Below are positions 7,998-16,255 of a stretch of DNA of 32,696 nucleotides, in pieces (within the stretch, counting starts at the first letter, position 1; every line of letters begins with the position of its first letter). This DNA comes from Actinomycetota bacterium (GTDB lineage: Bacteria; Actinomycetota; Acidimicrobiia; IMCC26256; PALSA-610), in NCBI GenBank assembly GCA_003134555.1, contig PLBO01000124.1, forward strand, positions 1,730-34,425. The letters are read 5' to 3'. The translations under genes and the position numbers were made by a program. Under the pieces are notes generated by a model. It was not told where the DNA came from. It worked only from the letters and a program-made list of their open reading frames with translations, and did no database searches.

Positions 7998-8507
7998 CTA
8001 GCCGCCGCCGAGGTCGACCGCGTACGCCTCGTACACCAGATCGGCGCCGCGCTGGCGGTGCCGCGCCAGTGCCGCGAGCAGCGACGTGAGCTCGACGCGC
8101 AGATCCTCGGCCCAGGAGACGTAGGCATCGTCTTCGGTCGCGGGCGTCACGAGACGCTTCTCCGCGCGCACGATGGTTGCGAGGATGTCGCTGTGCTCGC
8201 GGCGCAGACGGGAGGCCGGAGTAGAGAGCCGCGGGGCCTCGGTGACCAGCTCGTCGAGGAACGCGCCCGGCGCCTCGGTCTCGACGATGTGGCGCGTCCA
8301 CACCTCGTGGACGATGTTCAACGACTCGCGTACGTGCATCACCCACTCGGCCCGATTCGCGAACGGCGCGGCGAGCGCGAGCTCGAGGCCGCTGAGTGCC
8401 GCCTTCAGGCCGGCTCGACGCAGACGCACGTCGTCGAGTGTCGGTAACAGATCCTGCGTGTCCGTACCTGCGCCCATAGCGCTGTCGAAATTGCGGTAGC
8501 GAGCCAA
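7998..8507 (-). CDS. Hemerythrin-like (HHE-type) four-helix protein, putative
   Basis: A 169-residue, largely helical soluble protein. The spaced motifs HEVWTRHIVETE (about 67-78), RLRREHSDIL (about 100-109) and LARHRQRGADLVYEAY near the C-terminus follow the H...HxxxE...H...HxxxxD/E rhythm of hemerythrin-type domains, which bind a di-iron centre for oxygen or redox sensing. The resemblance is by eye only. The start is TTG at 8507, chosen because a perfect AGGAGG (8515-8520 on the minus strand) stands seven bases in front; no ATG or GTG is better placed. The 3' end faces the Rieske gene 16 bases away. Proximity to two iron proteins makes an iron or oxygen role plausible but unproved. Confidence 0.7.
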   Translation of the reverse strand: MARYRNFDSAMGAGTDTQDLLPTLDDVRLRRAGLKAALSGLELALAAPFANRAEWVMHVRESLNIVHEVWTRHIVETEAPGAFLDELVTEAPRLSTPASRLRREHSDILATIVRAEKRLVTPATEDDAYVSWAEDLRVELTSLLAALARHRQRGADLVYEAYAVDLGGG

Positions 8508-8577
8508 TGCCGGACCTCCTGGGGAGGGCTAGTCCGCCGACGGTACGCCGAAAATCTGCCCTTGACCAGTGGCGTGC

Positions 8578-9576
8578 CTACCCGGATGCAAGGGGTCGCA
8601 AGCCCGGAAGGACCTTTGCCGCGAACAGCTCCAGGCTCGACCAGGCGAGCGCGGCGGGAAGGCCGCCCGCGAGCGGGTTGAAGACGATGCCGCCCTGGGC
8701 GGGCACCTCTCGAAGGCGGGCCAACACGTCTTCCGGTGTGCCGACGACGTATTGGGGGGAGGCCTTCAGGTCGTCGACCGAGGTCGCGTGGATGCCGGGC
8801 GTCGAGTGCTGTCCCGGCGTCTGGAACGACGCGTAGGTCTGCGCCTCGTAGAGCACGTACTTCCCGATCTCCGCCCACGCGCGCTCGGGATCGTCGGCCA
8901 CGTGCACGAAAGTGGGACCGACGGGTTGCAGCACAAAACCGCGGTCGAAGCCGATCTTGCGCGCCTCTTCGAAGTACGCGTCGCGCACCGAGGCGTCCGA
9001 GTTCATCGGGAACATCGCGAGCCGCAACCGCGCCGCGCGCCGCGCGGCCGCGGGCACACCGCCGCCGACGAACAGCATCCGGCGCGGATCGGTGACGGGC
9101 TTCGGCGTGACCCGCACCTCGCGTCCACGCCATTCGAAAGACTCCCCCGACAGTGCCTCGAGCACGACGCCGACGTGCTCTTCGAGGATGCGACCGCGCG
9201 CCGCGTGCTCCAAGCCCGCCATGTCGAACTCTTCGACGCGGTAGCCGGCGCCGAACACGACCCACATCCTTCCGGGGAACGCATTGTCGAGCACCGCGAT
9301 CTGCTCGGCGACGCGGATCGGATCGTGCAGCGGCAGGATCGCGGCACTGATCATGAGCCGGGCGTTCGCGGTGCGCGCGAGCACCGCGGCCGCCATCGTG
9401 AGCGGGGCGGGAAGCCAGCCGTCGTCGACGCCGTGATGCTCGGAGAGCACGAGCGAGTCGAAGCCGTGGCCGTCGGCCCACGCGAACTGCTCGAGCGCGG
9501 TCGCGTAGATCTCCGGCAACGACTCGGGCGCGAACGCCGGGGCGCGGAAGTCGTGCCGCATCGAGAGGAACGCCAT
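8578..9576 (-). CDS. LLM class F420/flavin-dependent oxidoreductase (luciferase-like monooxygenase)
   Basis: A 332-residue single-domain TIM-barrel protein of the bacterial luciferase family. Supporting segments are GFDSLVLSEHHGVDDGW near residues 39-55 (the SEHH motif after beta2), ARTANARLMISAAILPLHDPIRVAEQ in four-strand region, AVLDNAFPGRMWVVFGAGYR and later MLFVGGGVPAAARRAARL. The family uses FMNH2 or F420 for monooxygenation, desulfonation or hydride transfer. A strong GAAGGAGG Shine-Dalgarno stands just before the ATG at 9576. The gene follows another luciferase-like gene by 12 bases, and both follow an aldehyde dehydrogenase, suggesting that an oxygenase product is taken through an aldehyde to an acid. 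Which cofactor is used cannot be read from the sequence. Confidence 0.9.
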   Translation of the reverse strand: MAFLSMRHDFRAPAFAPESLPEIYATALEQFAWADGHGFDSLVLSEHHGVDDGWLPAPLTMAAAVLARTANARLMISAAILPLHDPIRVAEQIAVLDNAFPGRMWVVFGAGYRVEEFDMAGLEHAARGRILEEHVGVVLEALSGESFEWRGREVRVTPKPVTDPRRMLFVGGGVPAAARRAARLRLAMFPMNSDASVRDAYFEEARKIGFDRGFVLQPVGPTFVHVADDPERAWAEIGKYVLYEAQTYASFQTPGQHSTPGIHATSVDDLKASPQYVVGTPEDVLARLREVPAQGGIVFNPLAGGLPAALAWSSLELFAAKVLPGLRPLASG

Positions 9577-9588
9577 GGAAACCCTCCT

Positions 9589-10545
9589 TCAGGCGAGAGG
9601 AGCGCGTACGAGATGGGGCCCGACCTCGGCGCCGAACGCTGCGATCTGGTCGCAGTGCTCGTTGGCGTCGCGGGCGAACAGGCGAACCTGGAGATGGGAG
9701 ACGCCGATCGCACCGAGCCGTGTGTTCGCGAACTCCGCGATGCGATCGGGCGAGCCGTGCATCACACCCTTCGGCAGGTCCCACGTCGGCTCACCCACGT
9801 GCGCGACGAGGTGGTAGCCGATCTCCGGAACCGCACCCGGCCGCACGCGATCGCGCTCGCGCAGGATCGTCGCGATGTCGGCGGGGAGCTGGTCGAGCGG
9901 CGTCGCCTGGGGGATCCAGCCGTCGGCCATCGTCGCGACCCGGCGGAGCGCGGGCTTGCCCGAGCCGCCGATCCAGATCGGCGGATGCGGTTGTTGCACC
10001 GGACGCGGCCGCTGCCCGACCTCGCCGGTCGAGTCGGGCCCGGTCCACTCCTCGGTGAGCGCCGCGGCGATCGTCGCCAGCGCGTGATCGGTGAGCTCGC
10101 CGCGCTTCGCGAACGAGACCCCGAGCGCGTCGAACTCACCTTCCACGTGTCCCGCGCCGATGCCGACGATCGCGCGTCCGTTCGACAAGACGTCGAGCGT
10201 GGCGAACGCCTTCGCGGTGGTGAGCGGCGCTTGGTAGGCGGCGATGAAGACGTTCGACATCAACCGCGTGCGCGTGGTGTGCGCCGCGAGGTAGGCGAGC
10301 GTCGCGATCGGGTCGAACCACTGCGTCGACATCATCTCCGCGGGTTCGCGCGGGATGGCGACGTGATGGCACACGGCGACGTAGAGGAATCCGGCGGCGT
10401 CGCACGCTCGTGCGACGCGGACCATGTCGTCGACCGTTGCGTCCTGCTCCCAGGGCATCGACACGCGCACTGAAAGCGCCTGCACCGGGAGCTGCATGCC
10501 GTAGGCGAGGACGCCGTCGGGTACGACCGAGACCGTTCCCGTCAT
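9589..10545 (-). CDS. LLM class F420/flavin-dependent oxidoreductase (second copy)
   Basis: A 318-residue luciferase-like TIM-barrel protein, distinct from its neighbour rather than a recent duplicate. The N-terminus shows ACDAAGFLYVAVCHHVAIP, the helix and strand ending in CHH, with AYLAAHTTRTRLMSNVFIAAYQAPLTTAKAFATLDVLSNGRA compressed in the typical order. GIGAGHVEGEFDALG and PPIWIGGSGKPALRRVATMADGW are the cofactor and phosphate-side loops of F420-dependent members. The ATG at 10545 lies ten bases after the aldehyde dehydrogenase stop with no clear Shine-Dalgarno; translation is probably coupled. The pair of luciferase-like genes side by side could form a heterodimer or act on successive substrates. 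The substrate is unknown. Confidence 0.9.
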   Translation of the reverse strand: MTGTVSVVPDGVLAYGMQLPVQALSVRVSMPWEQDATVDDMVRVARACDAAGFLYVAVCHHVAIPREPAEMMSTQWFDPIATLAYLAAHTTRTRLMSNVFIAAYQAPLTTAKAFATLDVLSNGRAIVGIGAGHVEGEFDALGVSFAKRGELTDHALATIAAALTEEWTGPDSTGEVGQRPRPVQQPHPPIWIGGSGKPALRRVATMADGWIPQATPLDQLPADIATILRERDRVRPGAVPEIGYHLVAHVGEPTWDLPKGVMHGSPDRIAEFANTRLGAIGVSHLQVRLFARDANEHCDQIAAFGAEVGPHLVRAPLA

Positions 10546-10555
10546 CCGGGCCCGA

Positions 10556-12013
10556 TCACCCGGGCCACACGACCGACTGGAGATCGGTGTACGCGTGGAG
10601 GCCGAACATGCCGCCGTCGCGGCCGACCCCGCTGAACTTGGTGCCGCCGAACGGGGTGTTGTGGTTGCGCTGGGTCGTGTTGATCCCGATGTTCCCGGCG
10701 CGCAACCGCTTGCTCGCTCGGAACGCCTTGTTCGTGTCGGTGCTGAACACGTAGTCGTAGAGGCCGAAGTCGGTTCCGTTCATGAGCGCGATGCCTTCGT
10801 CCTCGTCGTCGAACGGCAGCACGACGATCACCGGCCCGAAGATCTCTTCCTGCACGACCTTCATGTCGAGCCGGCAGCCGGCGAGCAACGTGGGCGCGAC
10901 GTAGTAACCGGTTTCGGGCTTCTCCGGCCTCTGGCCGCCCGCGACGACCTCCGCGCCTTCGCGGCGGCCCGCCTCGACGTAGCTCTCGACGCGATCGCGG
11001 TGCGCGGCCGTGATCACCGGTCCGAGGACGGTGTCGGGCTCGTACGGGTCGCCCACCTTCAGCATGTTGGCCATCTTCGTGAGGCCGGCGACGACCTGTT
11101 CGTAGACACCGCGCTGCACGATGGCGCGCGTCGGTGCGGTGCAGATCTGACCCGAGTGGAACGTCCACGTAGAGCCGATCATCCCGATCGCGGTCTTGAG
11201 ATTCGCGTCGTCGAAGACGAGCGCGCCACCCTTGCCGCCCAGTTCGAGCAGCAGGCGCTTCATCGTGCGACCACCGACCTCGCCGATCCGCGTCCCGACT
11301 CCGGTCGAACCGGTGAACGACACCATGTCGATGTCGCGCGTCGCGACCAGCGCTTCACCGGTGACGGGAGTCGAGCCGGTCACGACGTTGACGACACCCG
11401 GCGGGAAGCCGACGTCGTGCATGATGCGCACGAGCTCGATGACCGCGAGCGGGTTCTGCGAGGCGGGCCGCACCACGACCGTGTTGCCCATTGCGAGCGC
11501 GGGCCCGAGCTTGCCGGCCATGTTCACGACCGGGAAGTTGTACGGGGTGATCGCGGCGACGGCACCGACGGGCTGGCGCCGCGCGATCGCACCCATCAAC
11601 CCGCCCGGCGCCAGCGCGGTCGCGGGCATCTCCATCGGCGCGAGCGGGATCACCGGCGATTCGTGCGCGAGCCGCGCGTACGTCTCGAAGCGAACGCGGG
11701 CCTGCGGAACCTGCATCTGCTTGCCGACCGTCGCCGTGCAACCGGTCTCCGCGATCACGAGCGGCAGCAAGGTGTCGAACTGGTCGCGCATCGCATCGGC
11801 GGTCTTCTGCAGCAGCTCGGCGCGCACGTCGGGCGAAGTCTGCGACCACGCCGGGAAGGCCTCCTGGGCCGCGCGAGCCGCGTCGAGCGCCTGGCGCTCG
11901 GACGCCTCGGGCGCGACGCCGACGACCTCTTCGGTCGCCGGATTCACGACGTCGTAGCCGCCGTCAGCACCGTCGATCCACTCCCCGCCGACCAAGAGCT
12001 GAGGTGTCGTCAT
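10556..12013 (-). CDS. NAD(P)-dependent aldehyde dehydrogenase
   Basis: A 485-residue member of the ALDH superfamily, full length, cytoplasmic, oxidising an aldehyde to the acid. Active-site elements are present: TPYNFP with the catalytic asparagine (about N159), LLELGGK with the general-base glutamate (about E257), and HSGQICTAPTR with the nucleophile (about C291). One oddity is VVVRPAS where most members have K-P-S/A, so the lysine contacting the cofactor ribose or phosphate is arginine. The ATG at 12013 has no Shine-Dalgarno; a TACAGT -10 box ends eight bases upstream, and an AACGCGTT palindrome abuts that box. The gene appears to begin its own unit, followed by the two luciferase-like oxidoreductases. 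Confidence 0.94.
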   Translation of the reverse strand: MTTPQLLVGGEWIDGADGGYDVVNPATEEVVGVAPEASERQALDAARAAQEAFPAWSQTSPDVRAELLQKTADAMRDQFDTLLPLVIAETGCTATVGKQMQVPQARVRFETYARLAHESPVIPLAPMEMPATALAPGGLMGAIARRQPVGAVAAITPYNFPVVNMAGKLGPALAMGNTVVVRPASQNPLAVIELVRIMHDVGFPPGVVNVVTGSTPVTGEALVATRDIDMVSFTGSTGVGTRIGEVGGRTMKRLLLELGGKGGALVFDDANLKTAIGMIGSTWTFHSGQICTAPTRAIVQRGVYEQVVAGLTKMANMLKVGDPYEPDTVLGPVITAAHRDRVESYVEAGRREGAEVVAGGQRPEKPETGYYVAPTLLAGCRLDMKVVQEEIFGPVIVVLPFDDEDEGIALMNGTDFGLYDYVFSTDTNKAFRASKRLRAGNIGINTTQRNHNTPFGGTKFSGVGRDGGMFGLHAYTDLQSVVWPG

Positions 12014-12021
12014 GAGCCGGA

Positions 12022-12034
12022 ACTGTAACGCGTT
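12022..12034 (-). promoter_or_regulatory. ALDH promoter -10 (TACAGT) with abutting AACGCGTT palindrome
   Basis: On the minus strand TACAGT (12022-12027) ends eight bases before the ATG at 12013. The perfect 8-bp palindrome AACGCGTT (12027-12034) overlaps its first base. In the wider form TGTAACGCGTTCTC it fits the core AAC-NN-GTT of TetR-type sites such as KstR boxes, with one flanking mismatch. Position between -35 and -10 suits a repressor. The regulator is not identified. Confidence 0.45.
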
Positions 12035-12053
12035 CTCTTTTCGCGGACCTCTT

Positions 12054-12076
12054 CGGCGGGCCTCAGCCGACCGCCG
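12054..12076 (-). terminator. Possible GC hairpin after the amidohydrolase gene
   Basis: CGGCGG (12054-12059) pairs with CCGCCG (12071-12076), with a small inner GGC/GCC stem. It lies ten bases past the amidohydrolase stop and before the ALDH promoter. There is no T tract, so it is not a classical intrinsic terminator, and hairpins of this strength are common in DNA this rich in G and C. Confidence 0.3.
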
Positions 12077-12085
12077 CGGCCCTGG

Positions 12086-13297
12086 TCAGGAGCCGAGTTC
12101 GAGATGGAGCATCTCGATCGCGTTGGTGCGGCAGATCTTGTCGACCTGCTCCTGGGTGAGATCCTTCATGATCTCCTCCGCGACCTTCTTCGTGTGCGGC
12201 CAGGTGGAGTCGCTGTGCGGGTAGTCGGTCTCGAAGGTGACGTTGTCGACGCCGACCGCGTCGAGGTTCTTCAAACCGTGCGGATCGTCGAAGAAACAGC
12301 CGTAGACGTGCTCGTAGTAGTACTCCGAAGGCGGGCGCATGACCTTGTCGGCGACCCCGCCCCAGCCGCGGTTGTCCGCCCACACCTTGTCGGCGCGCTC
12401 GAGCACGTAGGGGATCCAACCGATCTGACCCTCGCTGTACGCGATCTTCAGCCGCGGGAACTTCTCGAACAGGCCCGACATCAACCAGTCGGTGAGCGAC
12501 ATCGCCGCGTTCATGTAGGTGAGCGTGCTCCCGACCGCCGCGGGCGCGTCGGCCGACGTCGACGGCATCTTCGACGAGGAGCCGATGTGCATGCACACCA
12601 CCGTGTCGGTCTCTTCGCACGCGGCGAGGAACGGATCCCAGAAGCCGCCCGCGTCGTGCATCGACGGCAGTCCGAGGAACGCCGGGATCTCCGAGAACGT
12701 CACCGCGTGGTTTCCGCGCGCCGCGTTGCGCCTGATCTCCGCGGCCGCGAGGTTCGGGTCCCACAGCTGCACGATGACGAGGGGGATGAGACGCCCGTTC
12801 GTGCCGGCGCACCATTCTTCGACCATCCAGTCGTTGTAGGCCTTGACGCAGAGATCGCCGAGCACCCGGTCCTTGCGCTCCGTGAAGGTCTGCCCGCAAA
12901 AGCGCGGGAAGCTCGGGAACGCGAGCGACGCCTCGACGTGGTTCACATCCAGGTCTTCGAGGCGCGCCTTTTGGTCCCAGCAGCCCTTGCGCATGTCGTC
13001 CATCGTGATCGGGCTGACAGTGATCTCGTCACGCGGGTAACCGGCCGCCGCCGACAATCGGGTGAGCGGGTACTGGAGGTCTTCGATGAGCCACCAGTCG
13101 CACCACAGTCCGTCTTCGTTGTCGCCGGCCTCGTCGTAGCTGAACACGCCCCCGACGAACTTCATGTTCTTCACCTTGCGGCGAACGATGCGCGGCCCGA
13201 TCGCCTTGTACTTCTCGGGTAGGCGGTCCTGCCAGACGTTCGGCGGCTCGATCACGTGATCGTCGACGGAGATGATGCGAGGGATCTGCGGCGCCAT
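12086..13297 (-). CDS. Amidohydrolase family 2 metal-dependent hydrolase/decarboxylase
   Basis: A 403-residue TIM-barrel protein of the ACMSD-like amidohydrolase group, which hydrolyses or decarboxylates ring-derived acids using a Zn or Mn ion. The N-terminal metal motif appears as SVDDHVIEPP (residues 10-19, D-D-H instead of the common D-x-H-x-H). VVCMHIGSSS supplies the mid-barrel histidine, and FETDYPHSDSTWP near residues 356-368 carries the metal-binding aspartate with the usual DYPH context. The ATG at 13297 follows a TAGCCT -10 box by seven bases with no Shine-Dalgarno, suggesting a leaderless message separate from the isochorismatase-like gene 48 bases upstream. The C-terminal fragment at the right edge of the window belongs to the same family. 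Substrate unknown. Confidence 0.9.
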   Translation of the reverse strand: MAPQIPRIISVDDHVIEPPNVWQDRLPEKYKAIGPRIVRRKVKNMKFVGGVFSYDEAGDNEDGLWCDWWLIEDLQYPLTRLSAAAGYPRDEITVSPITMDDMRKGCWDQKARLEDLDVNHVEASLAFPSFPRFCGQTFTERKDRVLGDLCVKAYNDWMVEEWCAGTNGRLIPLVIVQLWDPNLAAAEIRRNAARGNHAVTFSEIPAFLGLPSMHDAGGFWDPFLAACEETDTVVCMHIGSSSKMPSTSADAPAAVGSTLTYMNAAMSLTDWLMSGLFEKFPRLKIAYSEGQIGWIPYVLERADKVWADNRGWGGVADKVMRPPSEYYYEHVYGCFFDDPHGLKNLDAVGVDNVTFETDYPHSDSTWPHTKKVAEEIMKDLTQEQVDKICRTNAIEMLHLELGS

Positions 13298-13304
13298 GGG
13301 GTGC

Positions 13305-13310
13305 AGGCTA
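13305..13310 (-). promoter_or_regulatory. Candidate -10 box (TAGCCT) for the amidohydrolase gene
   Basis: TAGCCT on the minus strand matches TANNNT and ends seven bases before the ATG at 13297, the spacing of a leaderless transcript. No -35 is obvious. Confidence 0.45.
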
Positions 13311-13345
13311 CATGCGGCGATTCGGCCGGCCCCAAGGCCTCCGGC

Positions 13346-13972
13346 TCATTGCCGGCGCCATGCCGCCACGATCTCGTCGGTCGTCGTGATCGTGGCGACG
13401 AGCGCAAGTGTGTTGTCGACAACCGCTTGTGCGTACTCGGCCGGGACGCCGGCCATGGCATCGCGCGGCATCACCATCTGGTAGCCGCGGTTGACCGCGT
13501 CGAACGCGAGGTTCGTCATCCCGATGTTCACCGACACGCCGACGCCGACGATCGTCGTCGCGCCGAGGTTCCTCAGTATGGAGTCGAGTTGGGTGCCGGT
13601 CATCGGACCGATGCCGTGATAGCGCGGCAACACCAGGTCGCGCGGGTCGACGCCGATCTCCTCCGGCACCTGAACCTCGGGTGTCCCCGGCGAGAGTCGA
13701 ACGGCAGACTTCTTTACTCCGGCGAAGAGCCGAGCGTTCGTATTGGCGCCCCGACCGTCGTCACGGGTCTCGGCGGTGCAGTGCAACACGGTGACCCCGA
13801 CCGCCCGGGCCGCGTGCGCGAGCCGCGCGCAGTTGCCGACGAGATCGACCGCCGCGGCCGCCTCAGCGAGAGCGGGCAACACCGACGGTGAGCCAATCAC
13901 ACCGTTCTGCACCTCTTGTAGCACGAGCGCGGTGTGCTCCGGCGCGACGAGTGCCTGCAGGTCGAGCGCCAT
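13346..13972 (-). CDS. Isochorismatase-fold protein lacking the cysteine hydrolase triad
   Basis: A 208-residue protein with the alpha/beta fold of isochorismatase and nicotinamidase-type cysteine hydrolases. The family's triad is Asp-Lys-Cys. Aligned by eye, all three are changed: the aspartate of the first strand (VVIDMQN) is glutamate in LVLQEVQNG, the lysine is arginine in LPRYHG, and the nucleophilic cysteine (TNVCVESTA) is glycine in VNIGMTNLA. The rest of the fold, including FDAVNRGYQMVMPRDAM, is well kept. This argues for a maintained non-hydrolytic or differently catalytic role rather than decay. The ATG has GAGGAG six bases upstream, and it follows the acyl-CoA synthetase stop by three bases, so the two are co-expressed. 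Confidence 0.85.
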   Translation of the reverse strand: MALDLQALVAPEHTALVLQEVQNGVIGSPSVLPALAEAAAAVDLVGNCARLAHAARAVGVTVLHCTAETRDDGRGANTNARLFAGVKKSAVRLSPGTPEVQVPEEIGVDPRDLVLPRYHGIGPMTGTQLDSILRNLGATTIVGVGVSVNIGMTNLAFDAVNRGYQMVMPRDAMAGVPAEYAQAVVDNTLALVATITTTDEIVAAWRRQ

Positions 13973-13975
13973 CAG

Positions 13976-15694
13976 CTACTCCTCGACGAACCCCGTGTCG
14001 GCGCGCGCGTCACGCAGCACGTCCTTCAAGATCTTGCCCGCCGCGTTGCGCGGCAAGGAGTCGCTGCGCACCTCCCACTCTTCGGGCACCTTGTAGTAGG
14101 CGAGCTCCGTCGCGCACCACGCGCGCACCGACTCGACATCGATGGTGCGCCCCGGCCTGGGCACGAGCACGGCCTTCACCGTCTGGCCCAGCTCGGGATG
14201 GTCGACGCCGATGACCGCGCACTCCTCGACGTCGGGATGGTCCTCGACGCGCTTTTCGATCTCGACGGGGTAGACGTTCTCGCCGCCCCGGAAGATCAGG
14301 TCGCGCTTGCGCGACGAGAGGTAGAGCCGGCCGCCTTGCATGCGTCCGATGTCGCCGGTGCGCAACCACCGCCCCGGCGCGATCGTTTCCGCGGTGGCCT
14401 CCGGGCGGCGCCAGTAGCCAGGCATCACCATCGGCCCGCGAATGCAGACCTCGCCGTCGACACCTTCGGGCACCGCGACACCGAGCGGATCGCGGATCTC
14501 GAGCTCGACGGTCGGAAGGGGTCGCCCGACCGACATCGGGAAGTCGATCAGCTCCTGGCCGTTGTTCAACGTCGCGAGCGCCGCACATTCGGTCTGGCCG
14601 TAACCGATACCCACGCTCTCCCGCGCGTTCGGGAACACGCGGCGGGTCCGCTCGATCAGCGACGGCGCGACCGGCGATCCGCCGCCACCCACCACCTTGA
14701 TGCTCGAGAGGTCGTACTTGGCGGTATCGGGGTGGTTCACCATGCGGTGCAGCACGGTCTCGGTGAACGACCAACCGGTGCAGTGCTCGCGCTCGATCAC
14801 CTGCATCGCGACCGCGGGATCGAAGCGTCCCATGAGCCACACGCTCTTCAGCCCGACCGCGAGCATCATGACGGCCGCGCTGTGCAGACCCGACACGTGG
14901 AACAGCGGGCTCGACACGAGCTGACAGGGCGCCAGCGGCGGCGGATCGTCGGGGCCGGGCGGCGGCGCCAGCATCGCGGCCTTGGCGCCGTTGTAGAAGT
15001 TGAGCATCAGGTACGACGCGACGTTGCGATGCGTGTTGATCGCGCCCTTCGGCCGGCCGGTCGTTCCCGACGTGTAGAGGATGATCGCCGGATCGTCCTC
15101 CTCCACCTGCACGTCGGCGAACGGGGCATCGGCGAACCGGGCGTCGGGGGCGTACGCCTCGAGCTCGGCGAAGTCGTCCTCGATCACGACGACGGGCACG
15201 CCGAGGTCTTCGCCGGCCAGACGCTCCATGCGCTTGCGGTCGGCGACGAGCAGCTTCGGCTCGCAGTCGTCGAGGAAGTAGCGAATCTCCGACGCGGTCG
15301 ACCACCCGTTCAGCCCCACCGCGACCGCTCCGAGACTGATCGCCGCCCAGAACGAGATCACCCACTCGGGACAGTTCGCGCCGAGGATCGCGACGCGGTC
15401 GCCCGGCTGCACGTCGAAGCGATCGCGCAACGCCGTCGCGACCGAGGCGACGAGGCGCGCGTGCTCCGCGTAGCCGAGCCGGCGTTCGTCCACGCCGTCG
15501 GTCGCCAGCATGTACGTGTTGTCACCGAAGTCGACCGACTTCAACAACAGATCGCGCAAAGTGCGGATGCGGTTCTTGAACGAGCGGATCGTCACGCCGT
15601 CGACCTGGACCTCGACGAGCTCGAAGGGTGCTCCCTCGGCGAGCAACGACGCCTCGACGCGAGCTATTTCCTCGGGAACACCGACCGACGGCAC
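13976..15694 (-). CDS. AMP-forming acyl-CoA synthetase (class I adenylate-forming enzyme)
   Basis: A 572-residue ligase of the fatty acyl/aryl-CoA synthetase family that activates a carboxylic acid to acyl-CoA via acyl-AMP. All core motifs are visible: YTSGTTGRPKG (P-loop-like A3), IGYGQTE (A5), RWLRTGDIGRM (A7), SSRKRDLIFRGGENVYP (A8 hinge) and LPRNAAGKILK with the C-terminal catalytic lysine (A10). The protein is cytoplasmic with no membrane segment. The GTG at 15694 has no Shine-Dalgarno but a TAGGGT -10 box seven bases upstream whose first three bases are the stop codon of the phosphatase gene. It likely supplies the CoA thioester entering the neighbouring oxidation genes. Its acid is not predictable here. 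Confidence 0.93.
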   Translation of the reverse strand: MPSVGVPEEIARVEASLLAEGAPFELVEVQVDGVTIRSFKNRIRTLRDLLLKSVDFGDNTYMLATDGVDERRLGYAEHARLVASVATALRDRFDVQPGDRVAILGANCPEWVISFWAAISLGAVAVGLNGWSTASEIRYFLDDCEPKLLVADRKRMERLAGEDLGVPVVVIEDDFAELEAYAPDARFADAPFADVQVEEDDPAIILYTSGTTGRPKGAINTHRNVASYLMLNFYNGAKAAMLAPPPGPDDPPPLAPCQLVSSPLFHVSGLHSAAVMMLAVGLKSVWLMGRFDPAVAMQVIEREHCTGWSFTETVLHRMVNHPDTAKYDLSSIKVVGGGGSPVAPSLIERTRRVFPNARESVGIGYGQTECAALATLNNGQELIDFPMSVGRPLPTVELEIRDPLGVAVPEGVDGEVCIRGPMVMPGYWRRPEATAETIAPGRWLRTGDIGRMQGGRLYLSSRKRDLIFRGGENVYPVEIEKRVEDHPDVEECAVIGVDHPELGQTVKAVLVPRPGRTIDVESVRAWCATELAYYKVPEEWEVRSDSLPRNAAGKILKDVLRDARADTGFVEE

Positions 15695-15701
15695 TCGAGA
15701 A

Positions 15702-15707
15702 ACCCTA
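15702..15707 (-). promoter_or_regulatory. Candidate -10 box (TAGGGT) built on the phosphatase stop codon
   Basis: On the minus strand the TAG stop of the phosphatase gene (15705-15707) continues as TAGGGT, a TANNNT box that ends seven bases before the GTG of the acyl-CoA synthetase. It would give a leaderless message. Confidence 0.45.
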
Positions 15708-16211
15708 TAGCCGGGGAATCACGGCGTGCAGAAGCTCGGCGATCTCTTGCGCGCAGTCGAGGAACACGTCGAGATCGCCGCCCGCAGGGTCGAGCACGTC
15801 CTCGGTCGGTTCGAGCTCCACTTCGTGCAAGCGCATCCGGGCCAGTCGATCGGCAAGCGGCGTGCCGTCGTCGACGAGGTCGCGCGCCAGGCGCTTGAGC
15901 GTCGCCGTACGCGGCGCCGCCTTCGGGTGCACGCGCCGCATCCACAACACGTGCTCACGTGCCAACGCGATCACCAGGTCGGCCGAATCGAGCTCCCGCA
16001 CCGTCGCCTGACGGCTCCGGTGGTCGGGGATCGGCAGGCCGAGCGAGGCGATGGCATCGCGCGTTCGCCAGCTCATCGGCATGCCCTCGATGACGTGCGT
16101 CCCCGACGTCGTGACGAGCAGACCCGGCACGTGCTCGCGCAGGACCGCGCCCGCCATCACGGAACGAGCGGCGTTCCCGGTGCACAAGGTCACTACGTGG
16201 AGGTCGGTCAT
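15705..16211 (-). CDS. Low-molecular-weight protein-tyrosine-phosphatase-like protein
   Basis: A 168-residue protein of the LMW-PTP/arsenate-reductase fold. The phosphate loop CTGNAARS (C10, R16) fits C-x5-R-S/T and is placed at the very N-terminus as in the family. The general-acid aspartate is probably D141 in DVLDPAGGD, matching the usual DP motif. Length is close to the common 150-165. It would dephosphorylate a tyrosine- or arginine-phosphorylated protein, or reduce arsenate if additional cysteines cooperate; only one further cysteine is seen (about C153), so phosphatase is favoured. It is the most upstream gene of the minus-strand catabolic group, ten bases before the acyl-CoA synthetase. 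The ATG has no well-spaced Shine-Dalgarno. Confidence 0.88.
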   Translation of the reverse strand: MTDLHVVTLCTGNAARSVMAGAVLREHVPGLLVTTSGTHVIEGMPMSWRTRDAIASLGLPIPDHRSRQATVRELDSADLVIALAREHVLWMRRVHPKAAPRTATLKRLARDLVDDGTPLADRLARMRLHEVELEPTEDVLDPAGGDLDVFLDCAQEIAELLHAVIPRL

Positions 16212-16255
16212 TCCTCGATGCCCATGTCGGGGCCGGACACTACCGGTCGGGCAGA

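Noticed and set aside
8569-10473. A 634-codon plus-strand open frame
   Set aside because: It is the antisense shadow of the two luciferase-like genes and has no recognisable domain.
13316-13345. GC-rich stretch with GGCCGGCC between amidohydrolase and isochorismatase-like genes as a terminator
   Set aside because: No real stem-loop with T tract; short palindromes of G and C are expected by chance here.
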